Shown: piece after piece, positions 1-7,362 of the stretch | Numbering within the stretch: position 1 is the first letter of the stretch | Layout of the letters: each line of letters begins with the position of its first letter | Source of the DNA: Bacteroidales bacterium UBA1181 | GTDB taxonomy: Bacteria > Bacteroidota > Bacteroidia > Bacteroidales > Paludibacteraceae | Assembly (NCBI GenBank): GCA_002310215.1 | Contig: DBYR01000016.1 | Location: 1-25,297, forward strand | Length of the DNA: 25,297 nt | Direction of reading: 5' to 3' | Translations under genes and position numbers: made by a program | The notes under the pieces: model-generated | Database searches by the model: none | What the model was told of the DNA's origin: nothing | What the model saw: the letters and a program-made list of their open reading frames with translations, nothing else

Positions 1-71
1 TTGCACTTCGCATTTGAATGTACGTTTCTCCTTTTTTGTCGTAAATTATTTTTAGTTTCGTTTGTTTTCCC

Positions 72-79
72 TATCTTTG
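72..79 (+). promoter_or_regulatory. -7 promoter element of tRNA-Leu
   Basis: TATCTTTG matches the Bacteroidota housekeeping -7 consensus TAnnTTTG and lies 16 bases before the tRNA 5' end. That distance suits initiation a few bases ahead of the mature tRNA. A clear TTTG -33 element at the usual spacing is not seen; only T-rich sequence is present around 48-53. The call therefore rests on one element and its position. Confidence 0.5.
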
Positions 80-95
80 CGCTCGCTAAGCCAAT

Positions 96-177
96 GCGGA
101 TATGGCGAAATTGGTAGACGCGTCAGACTTAGGATCTGATACCGTAAGGCGTATGGGTTCGAGTCCCTTTATCCGCA
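96..177 (+). tRNA. tRNA-Leu (anticodon UAG)
   Basis: The acceptor stem pairs GCGGATA (96-102) with TATCCGC (170-176), and the discriminator base is A177. The anticodon stem TCAGA/TCTGA (123-127/135-139) encloses loop CTTAGGA. This puts TAG at 130-132, which reads CUA and related leucine codons. A long variable region (about 140-152) fits a class II tRNA such as Leu. The T loop is TTCGAGT (158-164), with one T-T mismatch in the T stem. The 3' CCA is not encoded (CAA follows), as is common in Bacteroidota, so a CCA-adding enzyme is needed. A hairpin terminator follows directly. Confidence 0.97.
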
Positions 178-179
178 CA

Positions 180-217
180 AGGTGGGAGTTGTTTCAACTT
201 CCACCTTTTTCTTTTTC
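180..217 (+). terminator. Intrinsic terminator after tRNA-Leu
   Basis: A 12-base-pair stem (180-191 with 195-206, one G-T wobble) closes a TTT loop and is followed by a T-rich run to 217. It begins three bases after the discriminator base, so it should end the tRNA transcript and separate it from parC. Confidence 0.88.
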
Positions 218-270
218 TGTTTCTCCCAATTATTTTGTAAATTCGTCCCCAAATTCAAAATCATGTTGCT

Positions 271-2922
271 ATGTCGGACGAAACTAAAGGCACTAACGAA
301 GAATTGGATGGCGTGACGGACGGAGAGGTGGTTGAGACTTCCTCCAATTCCTCCTATGAAGTGCCCGAGAATACCGATTCTCAGGATATTTTCCATCATA
401 TCCCAGGCATGTATAGGACATGGTTCTTGGATTATGCTTCGTACGTGATCTTAGAGCGTGCGGTGCCCCATTTGGACGACGGTCTGAAACCTGTTCAGCG
501 TCGTATTCTCCATTCCATGAAACGCTTGGACGATGGCCGCTTCAATAAGGTGGCTAACATCGTCGGTCACACCATGCAGTTCCACCCGCATGGAGACGCC
601 TCCATCGGTGGTGCGTTGGTGACATTGGGGCAGAAAGACCTTCTGGTCGAATGTCAGGGGAACTGGGGAAACATCCTTACGGGCGATAGTGCGGCCGCTC
701 CCCGTTACATTGAGGCACGCCTTTCGAAGTTCGCCCTCGATGTGGTCTTCAGCCCTAAGGTGACGGAATGGAAGGCTTCATACGATGGACGAAACAAGGA
801 GCCAATTACCTTGCCGGTGAAGTTCCCTCTCTTGCTCGCGCAGGGCGTCGAGGGTATCGCGGTCGGCCTCTCTTCTAAGATATTGCCTCATAACTTCAAT
901 GAGATACTGGATGCCGCTGTGGCATACCTGAACGATGAACCGTTCGAACTCTACCCGGACTTCCAAACTGGCGGTCTGATCGATGTCTCCCACTACAACG
1001 ATGGAGAGCGTGGCGGTAGGGTGCGTGTCCGCGCGAAAATCAGCAAGATTGATAATAAGACGTTGGTCATCAACGATATACCATACGGTAAGACAACGAG
1101 TGTGTTGATCGATTCTATCCTGAAGGCGAACGAGAAGGGTAAAATCAACATCCGCAAGGTGGAAGATAACACGTCCGACCATGCGGAGATCATCATCCAT
1201 TTGGAGAGCAAGACCTCGTCCGACAAGACGATCGACGCGCTCTATGCTTTTACGGATTGCGAGGTGAACATCTCGCCTTGCTGTTGTGTCATCCACGACA
1301 AAAAACCTATGTTCACCAATGTCTCGAGCATGTTGAAGATGTCGGTGGACCGTACGAAGGAGCTGTTGCGCCAGGAGTTGCTCATCCAACGTGGGGAGTT
1401 GCTGGAGCAGTTGCACTATTGCTCGTTGGAGAAGATATTCATCGAGGAGCGCATCTACAAGGACAAGAAGTTCGAGGATAGCAAGAACGTTGATGCCGCC
1501 TTGGATCATATCGCCACCCGCTTGGAGCCGTTCCGTTCGCTGTTCGTTCGGGATGTGACGAGGGAAGACCTGCAGCGTCTGTTGGAGATCAAGATGGCAC
1601 GCATCCTCAAGTTCAATTCGGACAAGTCGGAGGAGCAGATCGTCGCGTTGAAGCAGCAGATCGAGAGTGTGGATTACAACCTGGAGCACCTTGTTGCGTT
1701 TACCATCGCTTGGTATAAGTCTTTGAAGAATAAGTACGGAGAGAAGTACCCTCGTCTGACGGAGATCCGCAACTTCGAGACGATTGAGGCCTCCAAGGTG
1801 GTCGAGGCGAACGAGAAACTCTATGTGAACTGGGCGGAGGGCTTCGTCGGAACGGCCTTGAAGAAGGACGACTTCGTATGCAACTGCTCGGATATCGATG
1901 ATATCATCCTCATCCATAAGGATGGTAAGTATCAGATCATCAAAGTGCCTGACAAGAAGTATGTGGGCAAGGATATTATCCATGTGAACGTCTTCCGAAA
2001 GAATGATAAACGGACGGTCTATAACGTGGCTTACCGAGATGGAAAGACTGGCTTCAACTATATCAAACGCTTTGCGATAACGGGCGTTTCAAGGGATAAG
2101 GACTATGATATCACGCAGGGTACGCCTGGTTCGAAGATATTGTACTTCTCCGCTAATTCCAATGCGGAGGCGGAGACGATACATGTGGTGCTGAAGCCTC
2201 GCCTGCGCCTGAAGGTATCGGCTTTCGACCGTGATTTCGGCGAGATAGCCATCAAAGGTCGTCAGTCCATGGGTAACATTCTGACCAAGAACGAGGTGAT
2301 GAGGATTACGCTGAAGCAGCGTGGTTCTTCCACGTTGGGCGGACGTTCCGTATGGTTCGACAGGGATGTGCTTCGTTTGAACTATGACGGAAGGGGAGAG
2401 CCTCTTGGCGACTTCCAGTCGGAGGATAAGATCCTTGTCGTTTCGTCCAAGGGCGAATATTACCTCTCCGGTTTTGAGGATACCAATCACTTCGACGAGG
2501 ATGTCATGATTGTGGAGAAATTCGACCCGGAGAAGATATGGACGGTGGCTCTCTTCGATGCCAACGAAGGCTTCAAATACTTGAAACGTTTCCGTTTCGA
2601 GGTGACGAGCAAACGGCAGAACTTTATTGGAGAGAATCCGAAGTCGGTGATGTTGCTGATCACGGATACTTATTACCCTCGCTTGAAGCTCGTCTTTGGA
2701 GGAAAGGATGCGCATCGTGAGCCTTTGGAGATCGATGCGGATGAGTTTATCGGAGTGAAGGGTATGAAGGCGAAAGGCAAACGGTTGCATACGTGGGAGA
2801 TTCAGAACGTGGAGGAGCTGGAGCCGTTGCGTTTCCCTGAAAAGGTGGAGGAAGATGCCTCTGAGGCGGGTGAGTCGGAGGAGGACGCTTCCCAGAATAC
2901 GGACCAACCAACTTTGTTCTAA
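271..2922 (+). CDS. parC: DNA topoisomerase IV subunit A (ParC)
   Basis: This is the DNA-cleaving subunit of topoisomerase IV, a type IIA enzyme that unlinks daughter chromosomes using ATP and the ParE subunit. ParE is not in this window. After an acidic, low-complexity N-terminus (about 1-40), the winged-helix breakage-reunion domain carries DDGLKPVQRR (69-78), HPHGD (105-109) and the catalytic pair Arg145-Tyr146 in APRYIEARL. The segment around 105-120 is the quinolone-resistance region. A long coiled-coil/tower part and a C-terminal beta-pinwheel-like half follow, ending in an acidic tail. At 883 residues it is longer than E. coli ParC (752) but usual for Bacteroidota. LDDGLKPVQ rather than the GyrA-type VRDGLKPVH favours ParC over GyrA. 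It is the first gene of a tight group with the next three. TAAATTCG at 238-245 is a possible imperfect -7 element. Confidence 0.94.
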   Translation: MSDETKGTNEELDGVTDGEVVETSSNSSYEVPENTDSQDIFHHIPGMYRTWFLDYASYVILERAVPHLDDGLKPVQRRILHSMKRLDDGRFNKVANIVGHTMQFHPHGDASIGGALVTLGQKDLLVECQGNWGNILTGDSAAAPRYIEARLSKFALDVVFSPKVTEWKASYDGRNKEPITLPVKFPLLLAQGVEGIAVGLSSKILPHNFNEILDAAVAYLNDEPFELYPDFQTGGLIDVSHYNDGERGGRVRVRAKISKIDNKTLVINDIPYGKTTSVLIDSILKANEKGKINIRKVEDNTSDHAEIIIHLESKTSSDKTIDALYAFTDCEVNISPCCCVIHDKKPMFTNVSSMLKMSVDRTKELLRQELLIQRGELLEQLHYCSLEKIFIEERIYKDKKFEDSKNVDAALDHIATRLEPFRSLFVRDVTREDLQRLLEIKMARILKFNSDKSEEQIVALKQQIESVDYNLEHLVAFTIAWYKSLKNKYGEKYPRLTEIRNFETIEASKVVEANEKLYVNWAEGFVGTALKKDDFVCNCSDIDDIILIHKDGKYQIIKVPDKKYVGKDIIHVNVFRKNDKRTVYNVAYRDGKTGFNYIKRFAITGVSRDKDYDITQGTPGSKILYFSANSNAEAETIHVVLKPRLRLKVSAFDRDFGEIAIKGRQSMGNILTKNEVMRITLKQRGSSTLGGRSVWFDRDVLRLNYDGRGEPLGDFQSEDKILVVSSKGEYYLSGFEDTNHFDEDVMIVEKFDPEKIWTVALFDANEGFKYLKRFRFEVTSKRQNFIGENPKSVMLLITDTYYPRLKLVFGGKDAHREPLEIDADEFIGVKGMKAKGKRLHTWEIQNVEELEPLRFPEKVEEDASEAGESEEDASQNTDQPTLF

Positions 2923-2930
2923 CATATATT

Positions 2931-3476
2931 ATGCAGATGAGACGCCTATTTTTCATATTATCGTTTCTGGTGATGGGAATATCCTCATACGCGGTGAATC
3001 TGGAGATGTACGAGAAATTGTATCCGGGTTGTGTGGACAATGAGGAGTCGACCATTTACGGTGGCACGTATGGCGCATGGCCTAAAAACCTTATTTTGCC
3101 GGAGTTCCCCGATGGTGGGGATGTGGAGTTTACTCGCTTCATCTATAATAACTTGACCTATCCTGAGGTGACGGAGGCATTTGATAGTGTGACGAAGCAA
3201 CCCATATTGGCGAGGGGAGTCGTCGCTGTTCAGATCGTCATTGATAGATGCGGAAGGGCTACGCGGCAGGAGATCGTCCAGTCCATGAACGATGAGTATG
3301 ATGAGGAAGCCCTGCGTATCATGAATGGTTTGCCGGTGTTCAAGCCGGGAGAAATGGATGGGGTCAGAGTGAAGGTGGCCTTTATCGTTCCTGTGAAATT
3401 CTCGAGGACCCATCTTCCTCCTAAGCCGGATCAGATTATCGAATTTGATGAAAACTATAATTTTGATGATTGGTGA
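2931..3476 (+). CDS. Secreted TonB C-terminal-domain protein
   Basis: This 181-residue exported protein starts with a signal peptide (basic MRR, then a hydrophobic core at about 5-18, cleavage probably near SSYA). Residues about 66-157 match the TonB C-terminal fold: FIYNNLTYPEV, then a beta segment with IVIDRCGRATRQEIVQS, EEALRIMNGLPVFKPGEMDG and VAFIVPVKF. In TonB this domain contacts the TonB box of outer-membrane receptors. Here there is no ordinary TonB membrane anchor plus proline-rich spacer. It is probably a periplasmic stand-alone member of the large Bacteroidota family rather than a true energy transducer. It lies 8 bases after parC, and its stop overlaps the aroK start by one base (TGATG), so it is co-transcribed. 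Its precise role is unknown. Confidence 0.8.
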   Translation: MQMRRLFFILSFLVMGISSYAVNLEMYEKLYPGCVDNEESTIYGGTYGAWPKNLILPEFPDGGDVEFTRFIYNNLTYPEVTEAFDSVTKQPILARGVVAVQIVIDRCGRATRQEIVQSMNDEYDEEALRIMNGLPVFKPGEMDGVRVKVAFIVPVKFSRTHLPPKPDQIIEFDENYNFDDW

Positions 3477-3982
3477 TGAAACAAACACGTTTGTTTTTAG
3501 TGGGTTACATGGGATGCGGGAAAACGCATACCGCTAAGCGTTTGGCTAAAAAGTACGGTATGGACTATATCGATCTGGATCAGTATATCGAGCGTCGATT
3601 CTTCAAGACCATTCCGCAGATCTTCGCCGAGAGGGGAGAGGAGGGGTTCCGCAAACTGGAGCACAACATGTTGGAGGAGGTCGCCTCCTTCGAGAACGTC
3701 ATCATATCCACGGGTGGCGGCGCGGCGTGTTTCTACGACAACATGGACTTGATGAACGCTTCGGGCGAGACGGTCTACCTCCAGGCTTCACCGGAAGGTC
3801 TTTTCGCTTATCTGAAGAATGCGAAGGCGGAACGTCCCTTGTTGGCCGGCAAGTCTGACGACGAGATGCTGGCGTTCATCCGCACAAGCCTCGAGACGAG
3901 GGAGCCCTACTATCTGAAGGCGAAGCATGTCATCGATTCTAAGGATGAAAGCGATGTGCTTTTCGACCAACTGTTGAAATAA
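3476..3982 (+). CDS. aroK: Shikimate kinase (AroK)
   Basis: The product phosphorylates shikimate to shikimate-3-phosphate with ATP in the chorismate pathway to aromatic amino acids. The 168-residue protein has the normal family length. It shows the P-loop GYMGCGKT (10-17), the shikimate-binding DLD (33-35) followed by IERR, a GGG glycine motif in ISTGGGAA, and the lid-region arginine in ERPLL. I chose the ATG at 3476, which overlaps the stop of the previous gene, over the in-frame TTG at 3470. Overlapping TGATG junctions are typical of translational coupling, and the protein then begins MKQTRLFLVG. The gene lies between the TonB-C-domain gene and guaA. Confidence 0.93.
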   Translation: MKQTRLFLVGYMGCGKTHTAKRLAKKYGMDYIDLDQYIERRFFKTIPQIFAERGEEGFRKLEHNMLEEVASFENVIISTGGGAACFYDNMDLMNASGETVYLQASPEGLFAYLKNAKAERPLLAGKSDDEMLAFIRTSLETREPYYLKAKHVIDSKDESDVLFDQLLK

Positions 3983-4007
3983 TACTTGGCTAAATAATTA
4001 CATATTC

Positions 4008-5804
4008 ATGCAAGAGAAAATTATCGTATTGGATTTCGGTGGGCAATATGCTCACCTGATTGCGAATAGAGTCCGCCGTTTGGGCGTTTTCACGGAGATA
4101 TGCTCCCCAACCGCTTCCGTCGAGGAATTGGCGGGCGCTAAGGGAATCATCTATAGTGGCGGTCCTTCCAGCGTATATGCGGAGGATGCCCCTGATTATA
4201 ATCCTGAGATATTGAACATCCCGGTGCCTAAGCTGGGTATCTGCTACGGTCACCAGTTGATGGCCTCCCAGTTGGGCGGTACGGTGAAGCCGGGCAAGGT
4301 GAAGGAGTATGGCATCGCGGATCTCCTGCTGAAGGAGCCTCAACATCCCCTTTTGAAGGGTATCCCTGCCTCTTCCCCTATGTGGATGAGCCATGGCGAC
4401 GCAGTGGAGAAACTGCCTGCGGGTTATAAGATCATCGCCTCCACCAAGGATTGCCCGATCGCGGCCGTCGCATTGGACGAGCGCAAGATCTATGGCATAC
4501 AGTTCCACCCGGAGGTGACGCACAGCAAGTTCGGTATGAAGATATTGGACAACTTCATCGATATCTGTGGCTGCGAACGTACGTGGAACATGAAGAGCTA
4601 CATGCCGCTGATTTCGGAGAAGATCAAGAAGGAGGTGGGCGACCGCAAGGTGTTCCTGCTGGTTTCCGGTGGCGTGGACAGCACCGTGGCGTTCGTGTTG
4701 CTGAACCGTGTGTTGGGCACCGACCGTGTCATGGGTCTGCACATCGACAATGGTATGATGCGTATGGACGAGTCCGCTAAGATCATCGATTTCTTGAAGG
4801 CTGAGGGCATGCACAACCTGCGTGTGGTGGATGCGACCGACACCTTCCTTGGCAAGCTGAAGGGTATCACGGCTCCTGAGCAGAAACGTAAGATCATCGG
4901 CGCCACTTTCTTGGTGGTGAAGGACGAGGAGATGGCTAAACTGAACCTCGACCCTAAGGAGTGGATGATCGCACAAGGTACCATCTATCCGGATACTATC
5001 GAGAGCGGTGGTACGAAGAACGCTGATTTGATCAAGACCCACCACAACCGTGTGAAGGAGGTGATGGACCTGATGGTGCAAGGCTTGTTGCTGGAGCCGT
5101 TGGCAGACCTCTACAAGGATGAGGTCCGCATGTTGGGCGAGGAGTTGGGTATTCCTCATAACCTCGTGTGGAGGCATCCGTTCCCTGGCCCGGGCTTGGG
5201 CGTGCGCCTGCTTTGCACCGACGGGAAGGGTGAGTTCGCGAAGATGGAGGATGTGCCGGGCTTGGCGGATTATCTGAAAGAGAACCATATAGAGGGAAAG
5301 ATTCTTCCGATCAAGAGTGTGGGTGTGCAGGGTGATGGACGTACCTATGCGCAACCGTTCCTGTTGACCACGAAGAACCTTACCTGGAAGCAGTGCGAGA
5401 AGTTCAGCACCGAGTTGGTGAACCGCTTCAAGGTGATCAATCGTGTGATTTGGCAGGTAGGCGCAGTTTCCGACGAGATGCCTAAACTGGTGGAACAATA
5501 TGCCACGAAGCACAACTTCGACGTGTTGCGTAAGTTCGATAACATCTGTACGGAGTTCCTGCAGGAGAACAACCTCTACGAATCCATCTGGCAGATGCCG
5601 GTCGTTTCCGTTCCATTGACGGTGGCCGACAAACCATGCATCGTGATGCGTCCGGTGAACAGCTCCGAGGCGATGACCGCCAACTTCGCGGAGATCGACC
5701 AGAAATTGTTGGAAGGCCTGTGGGGCAGGTTCGTGGCGGAGGGCGCCGGCTCGTTGTGGTACGATGTGACGCACAAGCCTCCGGGAACGATCGAGTGGGA
5801 GTGA
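4008..5804 (+). CDS. guaA: GMP synthase, glutamine-hydrolysing (GuaA)
   Basis: The product converts XMP to GMP using ATP and glutamine, the last step of guanine nucleotide synthesis. The N-terminal class I glutamine amidotransferase domain has nucleophile Cys79 in GICYGHQ and His167/Glu169 in QFHPEV. The ATP-pyrophosphatase domain starts with the PP-loop SGGVDST (220-226). The protein ends with the C-terminal dimerisation/XMP-binding region (MRPVNSSEAM and a terminal KPPGTIEWE). At 598 residues it is longer than E. coli GuaA (525). The extra length lies mainly between HPFPGPGLGVRLL and the C-terminal part, including VGVQGDGRTYAQP, and I see no sign of a fusion or frameshift. It follows aroK by 25 bases and is closed by a strong terminator. 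Confidence 0.95.
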   Translation: MQEKIIVLDFGGQYAHLIANRVRRLGVFTEICSPTASVEELAGAKGIIYSGGPSSVYAEDAPDYNPEILNIPVPKLGICYGHQLMASQLGGTVKPGKVKEYGIADLLLKEPQHPLLKGIPASSPMWMSHGDAVEKLPAGYKIIASTKDCPIAAVALDERKIYGIQFHPEVTHSKFGMKILDNFIDICGCERTWNMKSYMPLISEKIKKEVGDRKVFLLVSGGVDSTVAFVLLNRVLGTDRVMGLHIDNGMMRMDESAKIIDFLKAEGMHNLRVVDATDTFLGKLKGITAPEQKRKIIGATFLVVKDEEMAKLNLDPKEWMIAQGTIYPDTIESGGTKNADLIKTHHNRVKEVMDLMVQGLLLEPLADLYKDEVRMLGEELGIPHNLVWRHPFPGPGLGVRLLCTDGKGEFAKMEDVPGLADYLKENHIEGKILPIKSVGVQGDGRTYAQPFLLTTKNLTWKQCEKFSTELVNRFKVINRVIWQVGAVSDEMPKLVEQYATKHNFDVLRKFDNICTEFLQENNLYESIWQMPVVSVPLTVADKPCIVMRPVNSSEAMTANFAEIDQKLLEGLWGRFVAEGAGSLWYDVTHKPPGTIEWE

Positions 5805-5827
5805 TTTTGATCCCTAAGATATTAAGT

Positions 5828-5864
5828 ATCCCCATTGTCAGAGAGTCTGGCGATGGGGATTTTT
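5828..5864 (+). terminator. Intrinsic terminator of the parC-guaA group
   Basis: A 15-base-pair stem (5828-5842 with 5846-5860, including two wobble pairs) closes a GAG loop and is followed by TTTT. It lies 23 bases after the guaA stop. It separates the housekeeping group from the ion-channel gene, which has its own promoter. Confidence 0.88.
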
Positions 5865-5919
5865 CGTTTCTTGTAGGGGCAAAAAAACTTTCGCCCCGTA
5901 GGCCCATCCATAAACATAT

Positions 5920-5952
5920 TTTGTTACTATTTCGTTTTTATTTGTACATTTG
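5920..5952 (+). promoter_or_regulatory. Promoter of the ion-channel gene
   Basis: TTTG (5920-5923), a 21-base spacer and TACATTTG (5945-5952) match the Bacteroidota sigma-70-type consensus TTTG-N19-21-TAnnTTTG at every specified base. The start codon is 35 bases downstream of the -7 element. Confidence 0.75.
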
Positions 5953-5987
5953 CATATTTAACGTTTCGAAATGTGTGACAGATTCTC

Positions 5988-6821
5988 ATGGCAGACTGGA
6001 AAGAGAAAATAAGGAAGATATGTACCAACAAGTGGTTTGAGTTGGTGATCACGATTATCATCGTCGTGAATTCTGCCCTTATCGGTGTGGAGACGTACAT
6101 GAAGTCTCCCGTCATCTCGCATGTGCAGGATATCATCTTAGGCATTTTCACCATTGAAATCATCATGCGTTTCATCGCCGCGAAGGATGTGCGCACGTTC
6201 TTTCGGAGCGGGTGGAACATCTTCGACCTCTGCCTGGTGATCATCAGTTACGTGCCGGAGACGATGATGCCGAACTCCTCCGCCATGATGGCCCTCCGTG
6301 TGTTGCGTGTGCTCCGTGTGTTACGCCTGTTGCGCGCCTCCAAGGAGATCAAGCTGATCGTTACCGTCCTGCTGAAATCAATCACCTCCATGTTCTGCAA
6401 CATGCTCCTCTATCTGATCTTTATCTATTTGTTCGCCATCGTCGGTGTCGGCCTATTCCGTATGCCTGACCCGAACACGTTGAGCGGCGAGGAGGCTGTG
6501 CGGTACGAGGAGTTTGTGCGTGTCGCGCCTAATAACCCTCACAATTCGTCCGACCCATACGGTTCCCTGGACGAGGCCATGTTCACGCTTTTCCGTGTCA
6601 TGACGGGGGAGGATTGGACCGACCTGCGCTATAACCTCGTGACGGCAAGCGAGATGGGCGTCATCAAGACTCCGACCGTGGTGGTGACGCTCTTCCACGT
6701 CTTCTGGTTCATCATCGCCGCCTTCCTTCTGTTGAACTTGGTGACAGGCGCCATCCTCAACAATTACCAGAAGGAAAGGAGCCGGCAGGATGTGCATGGG
6801 CCTGATAGTGATGAGGATTAA
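5988..6821 (+). CDS. Single-domain voltage-gated cation channel (BacNav/Cav-like)
   Basis: This 277-residue inner-membrane protein has the six-segment plan of NaChBac-type channels, which work as homotetramers. Hydrophobic S1 (about 17-35), S2 (47-63) and S3 (76-90) precede an S4 voltage sensor with arginines every third residue (104, 107, 110, 113, 116). S5 is at about 135-157. After an outer loop of roughly 35 residues comes the pore helix, then the filter TGEDWTD (206-212), then S6 (about 232-257) ending in NLVTGAILNNY. NaChBac and NavAb carry TLESW filters. The Glu-Asp pair followed by Trp-Thr-Asp here looks more like eukaryotic calcium-channel repeats, so calcium or mixed permeability is plausible. 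The short acidic tail lacks a long coiled coil. The gene appears monocistronic. Confidence 0.85.
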   Translation: MADWKEKIRKICTNKWFELVITIIIVVNSALIGVETYMKSPVISHVQDIILGIFTIEIIMRFIAAKDVRTFFRSGWNIFDLCLVIISYVPETMMPNSSAMMALRVLRVLRVLRLLRASKEIKLIVTVLLKSITSMFCNMLLYLIFIYLFAIVGVGLFRMPDPNTLSGEEAVRYEEFVRVAPNNPHNSSDPYGSLDEAMFTLFRVMTGEDWTDLRYNLVTASEMGVIKTPTVVVTLFHVFWFIIAAFLLLNLVTGAILNNYQKERSRQDVHGPDSDED

Positions 6822-6885
6822 TAGCCTCACTCCCTTTTTTGCTAATTAATTGTAAGTTATTGATTATAAATTTAATGATTGAAAC

Positions 6886-7362
6886 ATGAAACGATTCTTA
6901 CTGTGTGTGTCGTTATTCTTCTCCTGGGGTTGTTTCCAAAATCTTATGGCGGAGGAATTGGATGTGTTGGTCGTCGAGCTGAAGTCTGACATCTCCTATA
7001 AATTTTCGTTGAATGAGCCTCCTCGTTTTTCGCTGAACAATGGGCAGATGGAGATTGTCGGGGATGTGGAGACCAGTTTTGAGGTGTCGAATGTCCGCCA
7101 AATCTACTTTGCGCCGTCTGCATCGGTGGGTGTCTCTAAGACTGAGGCGAAGTCTGATGTGACGCTCTTCTATGAGGACAATAGCCATGTGTGCGTCGAA
7201 GGTGTTCAGCCTGGTTCCGTGGCCTATCTCTATGCGGCGGACGGAAAACTGCTCGGGGAGAAATCGGCGAGTGGAAACGCTGTGGAGGTTCAGTTGCCTA
7301 ACGAGGCGGGGATCTATATGTTGCAGGTGGATGGTAGAACGTTTAAAGTTAGGAAGAGATGA
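6886..7362 (+). CDS. Small secreted protein with C-terminal sorting-tail-like end
   Basis: The 158-residue protein has a signal peptide (MKRF, then a hydrophobic stretch, cleavage probably after LMAEE). Residues about 28-75 form a beta-rich unit seen in many exported Bacteroidota proteins (FSLNEPPRFSLNNGQMEI, then VSNVRQIYF). The last roughly 75 residues form a second beta-rich unit ending GIYMLQVDGRTFKVRKR. That end resembles the type A C-terminal sorting domain of the type IX secretion system, although it may only be a degenerate relative. Its stop overlaps the next start (ATGA), so the two are translationally coupled. No enzymatic motif is visible, and its function is unknown. Confidence 0.65.
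   Translation: MKRFLLCVSLFFSWGCFQNLMAEELDVLVVELKSDISYKFSLNEPPRFSLNNGQMEIVGDVETSFEVSNVRQIYFAPSASVGVSKTEAKSDVTLFYEDNSHVCVEGVQPGSVAYLYAADGKLLGEKSASGNAVEVQLPNEAGIYMLQVDGRTFKVRKR

Noticed and set aside
778..1983. Long reverse-strand open frame (401 codons) across parC
   Set aside because: It lies wholly inside parC, which has clear motifs on the other strand. Its translation has low-complexity Leu/Arg/Asp/His composition with no recognisable domain.
3470..3475. TTG at 3470 as the start of aroK
   Set aside because: The ATG at 3476 overlaps the preceding stop codon and gives a shikimate kinase with a normal N-terminus, so it is preferred.
3990..5774. Very long reverse-strand open frame (594 codons) across guaA
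   Set aside because: It is antisense to a complete GuaA and is His/Leu/Arg-rich. It results from the codon usage of a GC-rich gene and has no family match that I can see.
4008..5804. Extra length of GuaA as a fusion or inserted domain
   Set aside because: All catalytic parts are in order and the extra residues lie within the synthase/C-terminal part. I regard it as a lineage-typical long form rather than an oddity.
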